Shown: one piece after another, positions 1-13,400 of the stretch | Layout: the number at the start of each line of letters is the position of its first letter | Numbering within the stretch: the first letter of the stretch is position 1 | Origin: Aricia agestis | Lineage: Eukaryota > Arthropoda > Insecta > Lepidoptera > Lycaenidae | Reading direction: 5' to 3' | NCBI RefSeq assembly: GCF_905147365.1 | Contig: NC_056427.1 | Location: forward strand, 3,353,001-3,417,000 | DNA: 64,000 nucleotides | Notes under the pieces: model-generated | What the model was told of the DNA's origin: nothing | Database searches by the model: none | Seen by the model: only the letters and a program-made list of their open reading frames with translations | Program-made: the position numbers and the translations under genes

Positions 1-641
1 ACTGTACAAAGATACAAAAATATTTTTATGTTTTAGTTAAGATTTCAAGGTCAATTCAGTTCCTTAGTTCCAAGTCCTTTAGTTCCTTAAGTTGTCTTGC
101 TAAAGCTATTGTAATTTTAAGTCCATGCAGGAAAATATTGTACTTCTATAACAGGAATTCCCAAACTTATTTTGTCTACTGCCCACTTTGTAAACAAATT
201 ATGTTTTAGCGCCCCCCTTGTTTAAATTTTAAATGCATCCAGATAAAATAGATCACCCCCCAAGCCTCTACACAACGCCACCATTTTGTTGTGAGTCCAA
301 CACCCCCCTTTACCCCCCCTTAACCTTCAGCCCCCCCCTTTATCTCCCCCCCCCCCCCCCTTGTAGACGTTCAGCGCCCACAAGGGGGGAAAGACTGCTC
401 TATAAGTTAACGTGTAGAAAGTAAAGGTGCAAACACAATATGTCAGGTAAATAGCATGGCACAATTGTCTGATTGGCGACATCAGTTAGCAGAACCTTAA
501 TCTTGCAAATAATCCCTTTGGTAAATTGATTCTAGACTTTAGAGAGTTGGCCAACGGACTGATTTATTTTTCTTTTAATTCAGTAATGTTCTTATGATAT
601 CTTCTCAATCATATTTAAACAGAATATCATTCTTAAATTAC
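1..641. other. RyR intron end, C-rich tract
   Basis: Non-coding. Positions 205-385 are strongly C-rich on the plus strand, with runs of up to about 14 C, and cause a spurious proline-rich open frame. Nothing else recognised. Confidence 0.7.
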
Positions 642-731
642 CTTGGGTTCATCTTCTAACTCTTTCACTGTATTGATGATGTTGTACAGCTTCCCGAAGG
701 CGCTCGGTTTGGCCTCAGGCTCTGAAGACTC
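642..731 (-). CDS. RyR: RyR exon E51 (last in window)
   Basis: Residues 2113-2142, ESSEPEAKPSAFGKLYNIIN and following, acidic. Phase 0 at both ends; donor GTAATT. The next exon lies beyond position 1. Confidence 0.94.
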
Positions 732-3700
732 CTGAAAATATGAACAAACATTGCTGTTGTGTAATTTACAATATGTGTATCTTATTTAATTCTCGAAACG
801 CCTCCATGGGCTAGTGGTATAGAGCGCGGCTCTTGACTCCGAGGTCGTAGGTTCGATTCCCGCGTTGGAAACATATTGTTATTTCCAAGTTTGGTTAAGA
901 CAATGCAGGCTGATCACCTGATTGTCTGACAAGTAAGATGATCCATGCGTCGGACGGGCATGTAAAAAGTCGGTCCTGCGCCTGATCTCTCGCCAGTCGT
1001 GTCGGTCTTCCGTCCCACTGGGTTATGAGAGTAAAGGAATAGAGAGTGCTCTTGTGTATTGCGCACACACTTGGGTACTATAAAATTACTACTGCGTAGC
1101 TGGCCTGGTTTCAGTGAAACCGGCCACCGTCACCGAAACAGGTGTGGGAGCTAGTATTATTATTATTATAATTATATTTAATAGCTACTTTTATTCCTTA
1201 TACACAGCCAAACTTTAAACTATATTTTCGTCAAACGCAGCTAACTTCACACTTCAATCCTTTATCTATCTTGATCTACGAATAATAAAAACTAAGGAAG
1301 AGTAACTGTGTCAAAAAAACTGTCCACGAGTCTACAAATGTGGCCCGAATACATGCATACTTTATACATGTATTCGGTACACAATTTTGTGTAAATATAG
1401 AAGTGACAATTAATGTCAACGACTTTATTTCGTGAGTGTACTTTCGTTGCTATTGCCATTTTTTATTATTCGTAGATATTATGTATATTTAATTCTAAAG
1501 CTACTTAAGACTATATTTCCGTCAAACGCAGCTAACTTGACAATTCAGTCCTTACTTTATCTATCTTGATACATACTTTAATAACCATACATAGATAACT
1601 TCACACCACTCTCTCCACAATAAACAGCCAACTTCACAATACTCACGCTAGAATCAGGCTCCTATAGCGTGTTCAAGGACGCATACGCTATCAACGTCTC
1701 ATGGAACTCGTTCATATAATACGAGTATATTCTGTGTAGCTAACTTCATACCACTCTCTCCCAACTATACCTAACTTCACACTACTCATGCTAGAATCAA
1801 GCTCCTGCAGCGCATTCCAGGACACATGAGCCATTAACGTCTCATGGAACTCGTTTATATAATACGAGTATATTCTGTGTAGCTAACTTCATACCACTCT
1901 CTTCCAACTATACCTAACTTCACACTACTCACGCTAGAATCAGGCTCCTGTAGCGCGTTCAAGGATACATGCGCCATCAACGCCTCATGGAACTCGTTCA
2001 TTCTGCTGATCAGGTCCTCCCCACATGGACAGTTCTCCGGATCCTCGTCTTCCAGGTGTTTGAAACCTAGAGAAAAGGGAAAATAGAAAAAAAACGTGAG
2101 TGGTGTCAAGGGACACCCGAATGGAACGAAATTGCTTTCTATGAGAGAGAGAGAGCGCAAGCTGCTGAATCCATTTTTATAAAATTAGATATGCAGATTG
2201 CAAACACTTTAAGTTTCAAACAGGACAAATACTTTTTTTTTAAGTAAGCGCTTGTTCAAACGAAGTTCATGCGTTACGTTTTACTAGATGTTGCTTGGAA
2301 CTTATTAATTAAAAAAAATTACAAGTTATCACACAACCTATCATATCACTTACTGAGTATAGCATTCATCTGCTCCCGCGGCGGACATCTGAACTCCCTG
2401 GTCTTCTTCGCAGCAACCGCACTCGGTAGATCTGACTGCTTGATCTCGATGTATCGCCTGAAAAAATATATTTCATAACTGGTCGCTGTTAAGCATTAGT
2501 GTCCTAAGTCCTAACTCCTAACCTACATTTTTTTTGTTGTTAAATTTTAAATGCAGTCTTGTTCTAAATCATCTAAAGAACATAACTGCATTCATAACTC
2601 AATACGTAATAATTTTTTTGCGGGTTAGTACACGAATGCTTAACAGCGTCCAACTACCCTCACGAACTGTATTTATATGTACTATCAGAGAAGTTGGTCC
2701 CTAGGCAGATGTCGGACCTAAGTAACTTGGTCGCGTTACGTCAAACCCATCCGACCGATCACAGCTGACATTGAACTGATATACGCCAACCACATGACGT
2801 CCTAAAACTGCCTAAGAATTTCCCCGATGGTAGATTAACTACGAATGTTGTACCTACTGTTAAATTCGCATTGAAAGCGCAAAATATTGGGAAAAATTTA
2901 TCACCATTTTGAAAAACCATACACCCATACAACCATAAATTTTTAACGCGGGAGAGCCATGCTTCGGCACGAATGGGCCGGCTCGACCGGCAGAAGTGAA
3001 AAATTTAATTATTAACGTTATGCATTATTTTTTTAACCCATTTTTTATGAAAATCGATTTTAAAAATCGATTTTTTTAATTAATCGAAACCCGTACAATC
3101 GATTAAATTTTTAACCCATTTTTTATGAAAATTGTTTTTTAAAAAAATGATTTTTTAAATTAATCGAAACCCTTACAATTTTTTTAACCCATATATTTAT
3201 GAAAATCGATTTAAAAAAAAACTTTTTTTTAATTAATCGAAACCCTTACAATCGATTAAAAAATATCGACAATCGAAAAAAACAATGGATTGTTCGATTA
3301 ATCGATTTCGATGTTCCAACACTACTCTCTAACCGTCTTACGGTTTTCCATCAGCACGAGAATCTGACGCGAGTTTCACAGTTTTTACCCATCCCACAAA
3401 AATGCTCAACGCAGCTAAAGAAGTTTTCACTTCAAAAAAAATTGGGAAAAATGTATCACCATTTTGAAAAAACCATACATACACAAGTGTTTTTCACTCT
3501 CACTCACCTCAACTGATCAGCCTGCAAATCACCAACGAAGTCATGAGCGAACGCAATAATGGACTCCACACGATGCCTCAACTGTATGTCGTTGAGATGT
3601 TGCAACAGATAGCACATCTGTAGTTTAGCCCCTTCCGCCATCTTCATGTGGAGTAAGCCTTTTCGGTGCTCGTCTTTGCCTTCTGTGATGAAAAGATTTA

Positions 3701-6700
3701 ATTATTTTTGTAAGCCTACAAAGTTAGCAATAAAGCTGCGCGTCCATCGGGTCGGGATCGGAGCGAACAGTGCGGACGGAGCGTCGTCATTTATAATTTG
3801 TCAGGCGCCGAAATGACGTTCCAGTACCATAGAAATCAATATAAAGCAACAGATCCATCCGCTGCGTACTGTTATATACTAGGTTAGTATATAATAGTGC
3901 CTAGCACTACTCCTTCCATTTGATATATAATCCCTGCATTCGGCCCGAGTCCCTCAGTTCCTGTCCATCTTTCTACATCCGCGCGCGGCATTTGCCTGGC
4001 TATATTTCAAAATTCACTTCTAAATTCTAATTGTGTATTAAACTAAGTCTGTTTTACTAAAATCCTTTGTTTTAAAAAGTGGTTTATAATTGACCGTCTA
4101 ACAGTACGCTTCAATTCCGATCCGGTGGACGCGCACCTTAAGTGGTTATAGTACTGCTAAATTGAATGACGAGGGGGTTGTTTTTAAACCCATTAATTAT
4201 TTTTTTTTACAATTTTATGTAGACTTTACATTTTTCAATAAATATATTATTGTCATAGTACCTAATGACTTACCCTTATCGAAAGTAGGATCCCATGTCT
4301 CCGGGTTGCTCATGATAAGCAGCTTCTCCACGTCTTCATCTCTCATCATGCCCACCAGCAGTAACCGGTCCGTCAGCTTGATCAGCGGCCTGCAACGATT
4401 TGGATGTTATTTTAAACCATCGGAAAAAAAGGTTGTTGCAAGATTGACTTTACTGTTTGTCTGTCCATGGTACGCAATATGTCTACTAGGAGTAACCGAA
4501 CATGCGCGAACTTTCCAGAAAAATGCAACCCGGCCTATCATGTTTCCGCGAGTCGGGTACGTTCCAAAAATGAACTTTCTGGAATAGTCTGGGGCACGTT
4601 TCGGCCCATATAAAAAGGCGCAAGGAGGCGAGCCAATACAGTTCAGCTACCTTCGAGGCGACTTCGAAGTGAGAACAACTAACAAGTGATCAAGAGCCAT
4701 CCAGTGAAACCTACGACTCGGCTACGGACAGTGTTAGTGCGTAGTGTTTGGACATAGTGCTTTGTTGGTCCTAGTGCTAGTGAATAAAGTTTTCAAAAGA
4801 GTCAGCAGAGTGCTTAGTCAAGTTAAATTCGCTAGTTTCGATAACGAAGTTAGATGTCAAAAATGTATGGGATTTGACATTTACGCATCGCAAGCGCCAT
4901 GACGCTTAACGATGCTTTACATCAAATCCCATACATGATTTGATGTAAAGCATCGCTAATTACGTGGGAGAGCCATGCTTTGGCATGAATGGGCCGGCTT
5001 GACCGGAGAAATACCACGTTCTCACAGAAAACCGGCGTGAAACAGCGCTTGTGCTGTGTTTCGCCAAGTGAGTGAGTTTACCGGAGGCCCAATCCCTACC
5101 CTCCCCTATTACCCTATTCCCTCTTAAAAGGCCGGCAACGCACTTGCAGCTCTTCTGATGCTGCGAGTGTCCATGGGCGACTGAAGTTAATAATAATAAT
5201 AATATCTATGGACGCTTCACACCACGTCAGTCTGGCCCCGTGCTAAGTACCTAAAGGACTTGTGTTACAGGTACCAGACAACGGAAATATATTCAATACT
5301 TTATTCTATACATATATTTAAGATTTTTATTATATCATACATATATTTAATACACATCCAGACCCGGGAACATTGAAAACTTTTTGTTCCGTCGGCGGGA
5401 TTCGAACCCGCGACCCCCGGCTTGAGCTACCAACGCGCTCACCACTGAGCCACAGAGGTCGTCAGTTGCTTTCCATCAGGTGACCCGTTTGCTCGTTTGC
5501 ACCCTTATTTCATAAAAAAAACATTTTTGACATCTATTCGTTATCGAAACTACCGAATTCAACTTGACTAAGCACTCAGGTCTTTCTCTCCAAATCCTTC
5601 GAACACTACCTAGTAACGATATTGAGATAAATAAATAAATAAATATCTATGGTCGCTTCACACCACGTCAGTCTGGCCCCATGGTAAGTACCTGAAGGAC
5701 TTGTGTTACTGGTACCAGACAACGGAAATATATTTAATACTCTTATACTATACATATATTTAAGATTTTTATTATATGATACACATAATTATTTAATACA
5801 CATCCATGACCCAGGAACTTTTGAAAACTTTTTGTTCCGTCGGCGGGATTCGAACTCGCGACCCTCGGCTTGACCTACCAACAGCCCACCAACTGAGCCA
5901 CAGAGGTCGTCAAAAATACTTACAGGAACAGATTCTCGTTGCTCCCGCCCACGGGGTCTCTGTTGTGGACTTGGTTGGTCTCGACGGCGTCTGCCAGCGC
6001 CTGCATCACGAACTCGCGCACCACCTCCAGAGGGAAGTAGGGGGAGTACAGGTTGCTTATGTCCGTTATACTTTCGCTGGAAAAATGTACACGAGTTATT
6101 ACTTAAGTCGTAAACTGAACACTCTGTCTAGGAAATAAAATTAAGAGGACATCTTAATTTTATTTAAGCAATACTGTCCGTGAAAAATAGGTTTACAAAA
6201 GTAATCACATCCTTATGAAAGTCTGTATAGATCTCGAAATATGGTGGCAGTAGTGGGATACTTTTTCATCCAACTGCGAGTGAATATAGGAGGTGCATAT
6301 ACCTCCTTCAGAATGTGAAAGAGTACGTTTATTGCATTTTGACACTTTAACCGCCAAACAAAATAATAAGAAATTTAGTTGCTTTTTATAAAACATCAGC
6401 TTCTGTTGATATTACGAAAGTTGGTGGCAGCGGTGGGCTACAATATTTTAAGTTAATTCTACAAAGTTTAAGACATTTAAAATGTTGCTGTCATATTTTT
6501 CTCAAATATGCCATAGATACAGCTTTACGAACTTACGCGATATCAGTCATCTTCATCTGCGGCCTGACACTTTCCGTCTGCAGGGAACGAAGACTGTGGC
6601 ACATTTCGCGGTCCTCATATAAGGCTTTCAGTTCCGGACCAAGTGGTATCACGAATTCGTTCTTACACGCTTCCCTGGAAAACAAACATTCAAGTCTTAC

Positions 6701-9700
6701 GATCGTCCCCAGAGACATGTAGGGCCTGTTCAGCACCTACTGATAAGTGCCGGAAAGGCTACTGCAACTTATCTGACAGATAATCCATACTCTGTCTGTC
6801 AGATAAGTTTTGGATAGACTATCCGGAATTTATCAGGAAGAGTCACCACTCTACAGGCCCTCAATGATTAATTTAATGAAGAGTTTGGAAAAAAAAGTTA
6901 GAGATTTAAGTATGTAAAAACTTCATGAAATTAAATTAAAAGTTTGAAAGATTATGTCAAAAAGTACTCTGAAAAAAATGTTCTTTATTTTTCCAATACT
7001 ACCAAATTTTTGATTCAAAATGACTCGAGTCCATTCTCGGAATTGCTAGCGCCTTCAATATTTACTGTACTGCGTACAACAGCTGGTCCATTGCATTCTT
7101 GCAGGTGTGTAACTCACATGTTAGTGGCGTGCAACTCCAGATGCAGCGCTATGAGTAGGTCATAGCAGCCCTGGCGTGTACTGTATTGTAAACAACAGCT
7201 GTTCCATCCTTTTCCCCTTATTAGCATATTTGCAGGTGTGTAACTCACATGGTAGTGGCGTGCGACTCCAGATGCAGCGCTATAAGCAGGTCATAAAAGC
7301 CCTGGCGAAGCGGTCCCGACATGTACTGTGATTGGATCGCGTACAGCAGTTGTTTCTGGTCTACGTGTTGACATAACGCGTGCGCGGCCCTGCAAGAAAA
7401 AGACAATACTTTGTGACAATTTGGCTCTCAAACACAGGTCACCCTAGAGTAAGAGGTATGGCTAATTATATTAAAAGGATAAAGTTAATATACCTAGCGG
7501 AATAGAGCAACAATCTCGAGCTGTCAAACGAAACCGAAATTGGTTTCATCTGTGTGAAAAACATATTTTATTTTTTATTTTTATTTAATCAAGGTACAAA
7601 AATAACTAATGAACTAAGTTTTTAAAAAATAGGTTAGTTTGTTAATAATACATCGGTGAATTCATTAATCTAAATATTGTACACAGCTTTTGTTAGTAAA
7701 AAAATAAAATACATTGACAATCACCGTCTTAATTCAGGAAAATATTAACACTGAAAAACTTTAAGGTGCATTAAGTATAACTAATTAACATCTATACTTA
7801 ATAGTTTATTACATTCAAGCAAAGACTTCTTATAAGCAGAAATTTTTTGATGAAAGATATCGAAATTTACATGAGCCTTTAACAAATGTCATTATAGGAC
7901 TGACACATACGATGTAGTGGATTATTCCGTCCAACGTTGTTGCTAAAAGGTGGAATGTCAAAGAGCACTGGCTTTCGTTTAGAGCGTTTACTAATAGATA
8001 AATTGATTTTTGCAAGCAATTCATCACTTCACACACAGCACACCATTGACAATCTTGTGGAGTGCACATAAGTCTGCAATATTGCGACGTTGCCCTAAAC
8101 TGGTAAGACGGTAATGGAGAAGGCGATCCTCATATTCAGGTAGAGTATTTCTTAGGCGATCTTTATTGCTTAGGTGTCTAAGAAATTTCCGCTGTATTGA
8201 CTCTATACTTTCGCAATCAATTTTATATATAGGTGACCATATAGGTGAGCAATATTCCAATTGTGATCTGATCAGAGCGGTGTACAGCACCTTAAGTGAC
8301 TCAGCATTTTTAAAAGGTTTTGCAGTTCGTAATATAAAATACAACATTCTTTTTGCTGCTGTGATCATAGTTTGATACTGAAATTTAAAATTGAATGAGG
8401 AATCATACCAGACACCCAGGTAACGAACTAGATTAACTCTCGTTAGATGCGATCCAGCTATAGTATAATAATATTGTAATGGTTCCTTTTTTTGTGAAAG
8501 TTATATATTGACATTTTTTTACATTAAGATTCATGTCATTTGATAAACACCAGTAATATACAATGTTAATGTTATGCTGAAGAAGAACACAGTCACTAAT
8601 ATTTGCTATTTCGTTAAACAATTTTATGTCATCAGCATAAGCTAGACATGGACATGTAAATTTATCGAGTAAATCGTTTAAATGTATTAAAAAAAGGAGA
8701 GGACCTAAGTTTGAGCCTTGTGGAACGCCTGAGAGTGGCTCGAAAGGTATTGAGTCGAAACCGTAAAGGGCAACTATTTGGGTGCGATTAATAAGATATG
8801 AATGAAGCCAACGATGAAGATCACCATGAATTCCAAGATGTTGAAGTTTGATTAAAAGCACATTGTGATTGACGCGGTCGAATGCCTTGGAGAAATCTAA
8901 ATATATTGAGTCTACTTGGGATTTTTTATTAAAAGACTGACATAGAAAATTTGAATATACCAGCAAATTAGAAAGTGTTGACTTACCTGATATAAAACCG
9001 TGTTGTTTTGGGCTGAGACAATGAAGTATATGGTTGTAGAGTGAATCATAAATTATTCCCTCAAAGATCTTAGCTAAGCAATTGAGGATACTAATAGGCC
9101 TGTAATTTGTGACATCATTTTTGTCACCGGATTTATGAATGGGTGTTATTTTAGCTATTTTCCATAAATCGGGGAAAGTGCCTTGGCTAAGCGATTTGTT
9201 AAAGATTATACTCAAGGGGATACTCAGAGCTGAACCACACATCCGTACGAAAAAAGGTGAGATACCGTCCGGGCCACTCCCTTTTGAAATATCGATTCCG
9301 CATATACGTTTATAGACATCTCTTTCGCTAACCTTCAAGCGACTAAGACTATAGTTTGCTGCTTTAAAATCGGATTTGTAGGATGTGGAGCTAATATTGG
9401 GGGACTTATGAACAGAAGAAAAGTATTCTGCAAAACAAGTTTGCTATTTCTGTACCAGTAGTGGCAGTTTTATCCTTATACTTAACTGATAATGGGAGAT
9501 CGTTAGTCATGCGCTTAGCCTTGGTATAACGCCAGAAGGCTTTGACATTTTTAGCTAATTCTTCTTCTATGCTTGATATGTACTTTGCAAAACATTTATA
9601 CATCATACATTTTGTGCGCGTTCTGAGCAGGGAATACGAATCATAATCGCGGGGATTATGGTAAGTTTTGAATTTATGATGTTTTTGTTTTGTTCTTTTA

Positions 9701-10458
9701 GGACTTTTATAAGTGGTTTAGAAAACCATGACGGGTAGCGACTATTTTTGTAAGTTGAAAGGGGTGTGCATTTATGAATGATGTCGAACACTTTGTTATA
9801 AAAAAGTTGTAAGTAATTATAAGTAAACATTGTCTATATTTTTAGCATAATGTTCGAAATCTATTTCTTTAATTTCAGTTTTACATTTCGTGTAATCAGT
9901 TTTTCGAAATTCAATTTTTGCAATGATGTATTTTCTTTTAAAGATTTATATGACTCGATTGTAAAATCGAGTGGAGGATGGAACTTATCAATTTTGCTTA
10001 ATGGGAGAGTTTGAGAAACAATTTGTCACATTTGGTCCGAAATTATCAGTTCTAGTACGTTATTGCAGCAGTTAGAAATTCTATTAAACTGATTAAGATT
10101 ATTTTTCAAAATGAACTCGTTTAATAAAGAGAGTCTCTCGCAGTTTTTAGTCGAGGTGTTCGTTTGTGGACCGAGCCATAACGTATCGGGAATGTTGAAA
10201 TCGCCCATTATCAATGTATTATTTTTTGGGCAAGATGTAATAGTTTGACAACATTGGTCAAGAAATTTTTTAAAGATCTCCAGGGTTTATAAGCTAGACA
10301 CACGTTTATGAAGTAATTTTTGTAAAAATGTATGCGAATACATACATGCTCTGTCACTTTCTAAATTTAAAACTTCGAAATCTATGTCCTTTTTTAGTGC
10401 TATTAACACTCCACCTCCATGATTTTTACCATATAGTTTTTGGAAATTAGTCGTCCTG

Positions 10459-10497
<39 letters not shown>

Positions 10498-13400
10498 CTC
10501 GATATCTATCGTCAAAAAGCTCAGATGACAGCACAGAATATGTGTACGTATACACTGACACAAGCATGATTGAACATGATTTCTATGAGATTAAATTGTC
10601 AACGTGCGGCACGTGCCGACTGGACGTCAGAAAAAGAGTTCTGCTGTCATGTATCACACGTCACTTTTTACCACGCAGTGTTACTGATAGTGACATCTCG
10701 CTTGCTCAGGCCTTTGTTTCTCTATTCCGCTAGGTATATTAACTTTATGATTAAAAGTAAATTGAAATCAAATAAAATTTATATTGTAATATTTTCTGGA
10801 AGCACTGTGATGATTTTTTAAGCTATTGCATTGCTATTATCGCGGGCTTCGAACGCGGCGACGGAACCAAGAAATCCCGTAACGAAAATAAACCCAACAC
10901 TCCCCACTCCGACCGGCACTGCGGTGCGGCATTGTGCATCGTCTAACCTCGTTTCAGTTCGGTAGACTTCAGCACGGTGTTTGTGTGCGTGCGACTAGAC
11001 GTATGCGAAAAATAATAATAATATCTATGGACGCTTCACACCACGTCAGTCTGGCCCATGTCTGGCCCCGTGCTAAGTACCTGAAGGACTTGTGTTACAG
11101 GTACCAGACAAGAGAAATATATTTAATACTTTTATACTATACATATATTTAAGATTTTTATTATATCATACACATATTTAATACACATCCATGACCCAGG
11201 AACATTGAAAAACTTTTTGTTCCGTCGGCGGGATTCGAACCCGCGACCCCCGGCTTGAGTTGCCACACACTCTAACCATTGAGCCACGGAGGTCGTCGAA
11301 ATATAATATATATAAAATATAATTGCATACGTTAATAAAAAATGATATGCAATAGCTTTACCGCGGCAGTCCTAGAGTGCCACTCGTATTTTTAATTTCA
11401 TGAAGTTAACATGCTGACATTTGGAATGCTTTTTACCTGTAGTTACTCTGGTAGCACAAAGCAGCATACAGTGTGAGCGTATGAGAATGGAAGCTCAGCA
11501 GTTTGTCCATCTCTATCAACTCCAAGATGTCCATACACCTGTCCTCCTCTGCAAAGAAAGCATAATATTTGAGTTTGTGATAAATACATGAAAATTAAAG
11601 CTTCAAAAACCCAATCTGTCCTTCTCCAAAGCATATTTCAATATGTGGTGAAATCCTACGGTCTTTTAACATTTTTACTGCAGTAGAAATTATTATCAGT
11701 CCTACCCAGTAAATTACTCTATGCACTGTGTAACAAAACTAATTGATAATACTTTAGGGCCAAATCACACCGGAATGGCAGCGCAGCAGCGAGAATTCTT
11801 GGTGTCATATGATTTTAAACTTTATCTTCATTATTGTAATACATAGTATCGCTTGAGAAATCACGGCCGCGAGACTTTCCAAGTCTCTCAAGCGATACTA
11901 TGTATTACAATAAAGAAGATAAAGTTTATAATCATATGACACTGAAAATGCTCGCCACTGCGCTGCCATTCCTGTGTGATTCGACCCTTATGGCGGCTCT
12001 CGACATAGGCGAACGCGTTGGCCAACGCGTCTGCAGACGCGTTGGCCCAATGTGTAGAACGGGCGTTCGCGCGTTGGCCGTAGGTATTTAGACGTTGGCC
12101 AACGCGCGAACGCCCGTTCTACACATTGGGCCAACGCGTCTGCAGACGCGTTGGCCAACGCGTTCGCCTATGTCGAGAGCCGGCATTAGGGTGTGTACGG
12201 GCTATCTACATTGTGTTCGCTGTGAAAGTTCAACGCTATTATTTCCACTGCGAAGTCTATAAGGGTGACTCATACAAAACCTTAAGCTTTATCGCTTACT
12301 TTTGTTACAACCTGTATATCTGTGTCATAATCATATCAAAATCAGTCCACAAGTTTTTTAGTAAGTCAGAATTAGCATTGGCATATTTTAAAATATTAAA
12401 CTTCCTATTCAATGTTAGGTCAATGTCAGTCGTGTATAGAACTCACCAGGTATATGCAAAGCCAGCATGGACACTGCATCCTCACAGAGCATGGACCAGC
12501 CCCGAATATCTGATAGCTTGAGCGCGTGCACTTGAAGAGATTGATTGGGTACCTGGTAATAGAGAGAATTCAGTAAAATCGCATTCGATTCAATAGCTAT
12601 CTTCTTATCTTATATATGTCGTAGGATGATTTGATAAATCCGTGTTTTCGCGAAATCCCTAGAATTTTCGCGAAAATTCGATTTATCAAATCATCCTACG
12701 ATGTCGTAGGATGATTTGATAAATCGAATTTTCGCGAAAATTCTAGGGATTTCGCGAAAACACGGATTTATCAAATCATCCTACGACATATATAAATTAA
12801 TTCTCGTGTCACAATGTTAGGTCCGAAACGGCTTTACTGTTTTAACCAAATTTTATATGCATATTCAGTGGGTCCGAGAATCGGCTACTGGGTACTTTTT
12901 ATATTGATAAGTGCATTTGTTGAATAAATAATAGTAAATTATTACAACTAGTGACTGACGGCGACCATTGTGTGTGCGACGGGATAGCGATGGACGTTGC
13001 CATGGTGACATACTTATTTAGTCACTTCAATAAAATAATACAGCCGAAATACTTTATATGGCAAAGAAACGTTTGCCGGGACAGCTAGTATGATATAAGA
13101 ATGTCTGGGATATAACAATATGGAGATGGAGCGTTTTAAAGATACCAGTCATCGTCAACGAAATGCTACGTAGCCGTCTAAGTTTCACTTAACCCATCAA
13201 GCCCCATAAGCTCACCAATGAGCGAGACACAATAAAATAACAATAGATTTCTAAGAATCCACGATCGAAGGAGTAAACCAGCCATCATCACCGAAACTGC
13301 ATCTTGGCTTCAATAAAACTGGACATCACTCGAATCCATACATACTTATATGCCGCTGGTGCTCAGGCACTGACCTTGAGTTTTGGCAGGAACTTCGTAC

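Larger units (their letters stand above)
4807..5579. mobile_element. Inverted-repeat element containing two nested retroposons
   Basis: Terminal inverted repeats of about 60 bp (4807-4867 and 5520-5579, gagtgcttagtcaagtt) enclose a second inverted repeat (4870-4960), the family C element (from 4963) and, inside that, SINE family B copy 1. Order of insertion: outer element, then C, then B. Confidence 0.8.
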
